Translations under genes and position numbers: made by a program
Notes under the pieces: model-generated
What the model was told of the DNA's origin: nothing
Database searches by the model: none
The model's input: the letters and a program-made list of their open reading frames with translations, nothing else
In this document: positions 62,515 through 64,000 of the stretch, piece after piece
Layout: each line of letters begins with the position of its first letter
Position numbering within the stretch: position 1 is the first letter of the stretch
Source: Microbacterium sp. LWS13-1.2
GTDB taxonomy: Bacteria; Actinomycetota; Actinomycetes; Actinomycetales; Microbacteriaceae
Direction: 5' to 3'
Length of the DNA: 64,000 bases
Assembly (NCBI RefSeq): GCF_040144835.1
Contig: NZ_CP151632.1
Coordinates: 3,658,001 to 3,722,000, forward strand

Positions 62515-62652
62515 TCTCGGTGCTCCAACGCTCTCGCTACGTTCCACCGCACGGGACGCGATCGAGGAACGAGTATCAGTTGACCGTATCGAGTTTCGCG
62601 GTTCGAGGAGACGCGATGGCCGCGCCGTGTCTCCTTCCGCACCGATTGACGC

Positions 62653-64000
62653 TCATCCCGACATCGGACGGCCGTGCACGGCGGCGCCGATCGACTCAAG
62701 GCTGCTGTTGACAGCATGGGTGGCGTCGATCAGACCCTGAACGCTCTGGTCAGGTACTTTCACATAGCGGTAAACGAAGTCGGGCGCGAAGTGGCCGAAG
62801 TGCCCGCGTGGCTTTGCATCGCTGTCGGGCGACGCAAGGATGTCCGATAGCGACGTGAGATCGAACAACTCAGGATGCTCAGAGGCGAACGCCTCCCGCG
62901 CCTGCCTGTCCGCAACGGACCGCCCGGAGAGGTGGGGGAGGACTGCGCACAGTCGAAACTGTCCCTCTTGGTACTGCCACCCTGCCTGAATCTCGACGCC
63001 GTCCACGCTGATGTGTCGCCTCCAGCCGACAAGGGGATGTCCATGGCTGATGGCTGCTTCCGTCCAGCCCACACCGGGGCCTTCTGCGGCGAGTACCGTT
63101 TGAACCCGGCGAGCACGGAGCTTTCGGAGCGCTGTGCGGGTCTGCGACGAATCGATCTCCGCGAGTTCGGCGCTATCCAACCACGTGGATTCGCTAGGCG
63201 AGTGGACAACGGTGGTGTCCAACAATGCGCTCAGAAGCCGGACGACGCGGGAGTAGCGACGGATGGTCTCGATCTCGTAGCCCTCGGCCTCGACGTCTCC
63301 AAGTGCTACGTCAATGCGTTCAGCGAGATCCTGATAACTCAGATAGTTCCAACCGTCGATGGGTTCACGGGGCGAGGACATGCTCAGCAGAACGTGCTGG
63401 GAGGCGGCGCCCTTCCACCGGGCTGTTTTGGCACGGTACTCGTGCAGCTGGTTGGCTTCGGGAAGCGAGAACACTTTGTTCTCGATCACGAGCGGTGCAG
63501 CGTCGGGCCAATGCAGGACGAGGTCGAGGTTCTCGCGTTCCCGCTCCACGTGTCGGTGACGGGTCGCGTCGTCTTCGATGTCCACGGAGAGGTCACGGAA
63601 GACGGCGTCAGCGAGCTCCGGTAATGCGTCGAAGAACCACGCGAGGAAGTTGCTGTGGAACAACTCGCGCTGCCCGTACATGATGCGTGCGAGCGGCTCG
63701 ACATTGAGTTCGCGAGCGATGACCCCGACCGGCTGCTGTTCGCTCGGAGGGATTCCGTCCAGATAGAGACGCACGGGGTTCGCGGCACCTCGCGGTGGTG
63801 CAAGGCGCTCGACGCTTGTTCCGACGACATGCAGCTCCGGCGCTGGAACGCCGTGGAAGCCCCAACGCCCTTTCGCGTCCCCAGAATGCCATGACTCGAT
63901 CCGATACGCGCCGCGCACGACCCCGCCCGCGACGCCGAGTGCATAGACCGCGCGCTCCCGCGTAGTCGCGCCCACCTTCCAGTACATGCGCGTTGCGTCG
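62653..64000 (-). CDS. PD-(D/E)XK nuclease-family protein, partial
   Basis: The frame is still open at the window edge, so the 5' end is missing; ATG 63987 is probably internal. The first ~70 visible residues (YWKVGATTRERAVYALGV, YRIESW, GRWGFHGVPAPEL, GAANPVRLY) form a domain recurrent in restriction-type nucleases. Next comes a PD-(D/E)XK core: HSNFLAWFFDALPE, LDLVLHWPDAAPLVIENKVFSLPEANQLHEYR, with Asp and E-N-K. The C-terminal ~200 residues are unrecognised. It lies 138 bp upstream of mcrB on the same strand and may be a third component of that system. Confidence 0.75.
   Translation of the reverse strand, partial: DATRMYWKVGATTRERAVYALGVAGGVVRGAYRIESWHSGDAKGRWGFHGVPAPELHVVGTSVERLAPPRGAANPVRLYLDGIPPSEQQPVGVIARELNVEPLARIMYGQRELFHSNFLAWFFDALPELADAVFRDLSVDIEDDATRHRHVERERENLDLVLHWPDAAPLVIENKVFSLPEANQLHEYRAKTARWKGAASQHVLLSMSSPREPIDGWNYLSYQDLAERIDVALGDVEAEGYEIETIRRYSRVVRLLSALLDTTVVHSPSESTWLDSAELAEIDSSQTRTALRKLRARRVQTVLAAEGPGVGWTEAAISHGHPLVGWRRHISVDGVEIQAGWQYQEGQFRLCAVLPHLSGRSVADRQAREAFASEHPELFDLTSLSDILASPDSDAKPRGHFGHFAPDFVYRYVKVPDQSVQGLIDATHAVNSSLESIGAAVHGRPMSG

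Overview
The window is high-GC DNA from an actinobacterium. Gene content, abundant GTG/TTG starts, leaderless promoters and an intergenic palindrome family that I associate with Microbacterium suggest Microbacteriaceae, probably Microbacterium. This is inferred from the sequence alone; no search was run. No rRNA, tRNA, CRISPR array or intact insertion sequence was seen.

Left part (1-34 kb): ordinary chromosome. It holds a TetR regulator divergent from an MFS exporter, a DUF2277 protein, an ABC-F ATPase, a purine cluster (a GuaB3-type IMPDH-like protein, SURF1, DUF3817, GuaA), a glycosyltransferase, a GNAT enzyme and two ClpP-like subunits (the second lacks the serine nucleophile). These are followed by a stand-alone LigD polymerase with an XRE regulator, a large secreted subtilase, a BI-1 membrane protein, GDPD, an ABC exporter, an ArsR/SRPBCC pair, a Ktr potassium system and a MoxR-ATPase/vWA pair. 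A gntR gene has been fused by deletion to the tail of an amidohydrolase gene. Many genes here have a TANNNT box exactly 6 nt before the start codon, so their mRNAs are probably leaderless. Between genes, and once inside the SURF1 gene, lie copies of a roughly 100-130 bp palindromic element. There is also a 121-bp tandem array and a 64-bp tandem array.

Middle part (34-50.4 kb): an accessory catabolic locus. On the minus strand ten genes overlap or nearly touch: LacI regulator, two peptide/oligosaccharide-type permeases, solute-binding lipoprotein, two ATPases, FAD-dependent oxidoreductase, DapA-type aldolase, sulfatase and esterase. Divergent on the plus strand are a double-domain FAH-family protein, a second sulfatase and a Tat-exported beta-helix protein. 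The shared control region carries two inverted copies of one 13-bp motif, each just downstream of a promoter. The likely purpose is uptake and breakdown of a sulfated sugar or glycan, with the released sugar acid processed by the oxidoreductase, aldolase and FAH steps; the substrate is unknown.

Right part (50.4-64 kb): a gene-poor stretch with a SecB-like protein, then a probable defence island. It has a HelD-like helicase coupled to a RapA/HepA-like SNF2 ATPase. Divergent from these is a protein made of four IF-2 N-terminal domains. It ends with McrC, an McrB carrying an EVE-like reader region, and a PD-(D/E)XK nuclease that runs off the window. The combination of two RNA-polymerase-recycling helicase relatives with a translation-factor-domain protein is the best candidate here for an undescribed system.
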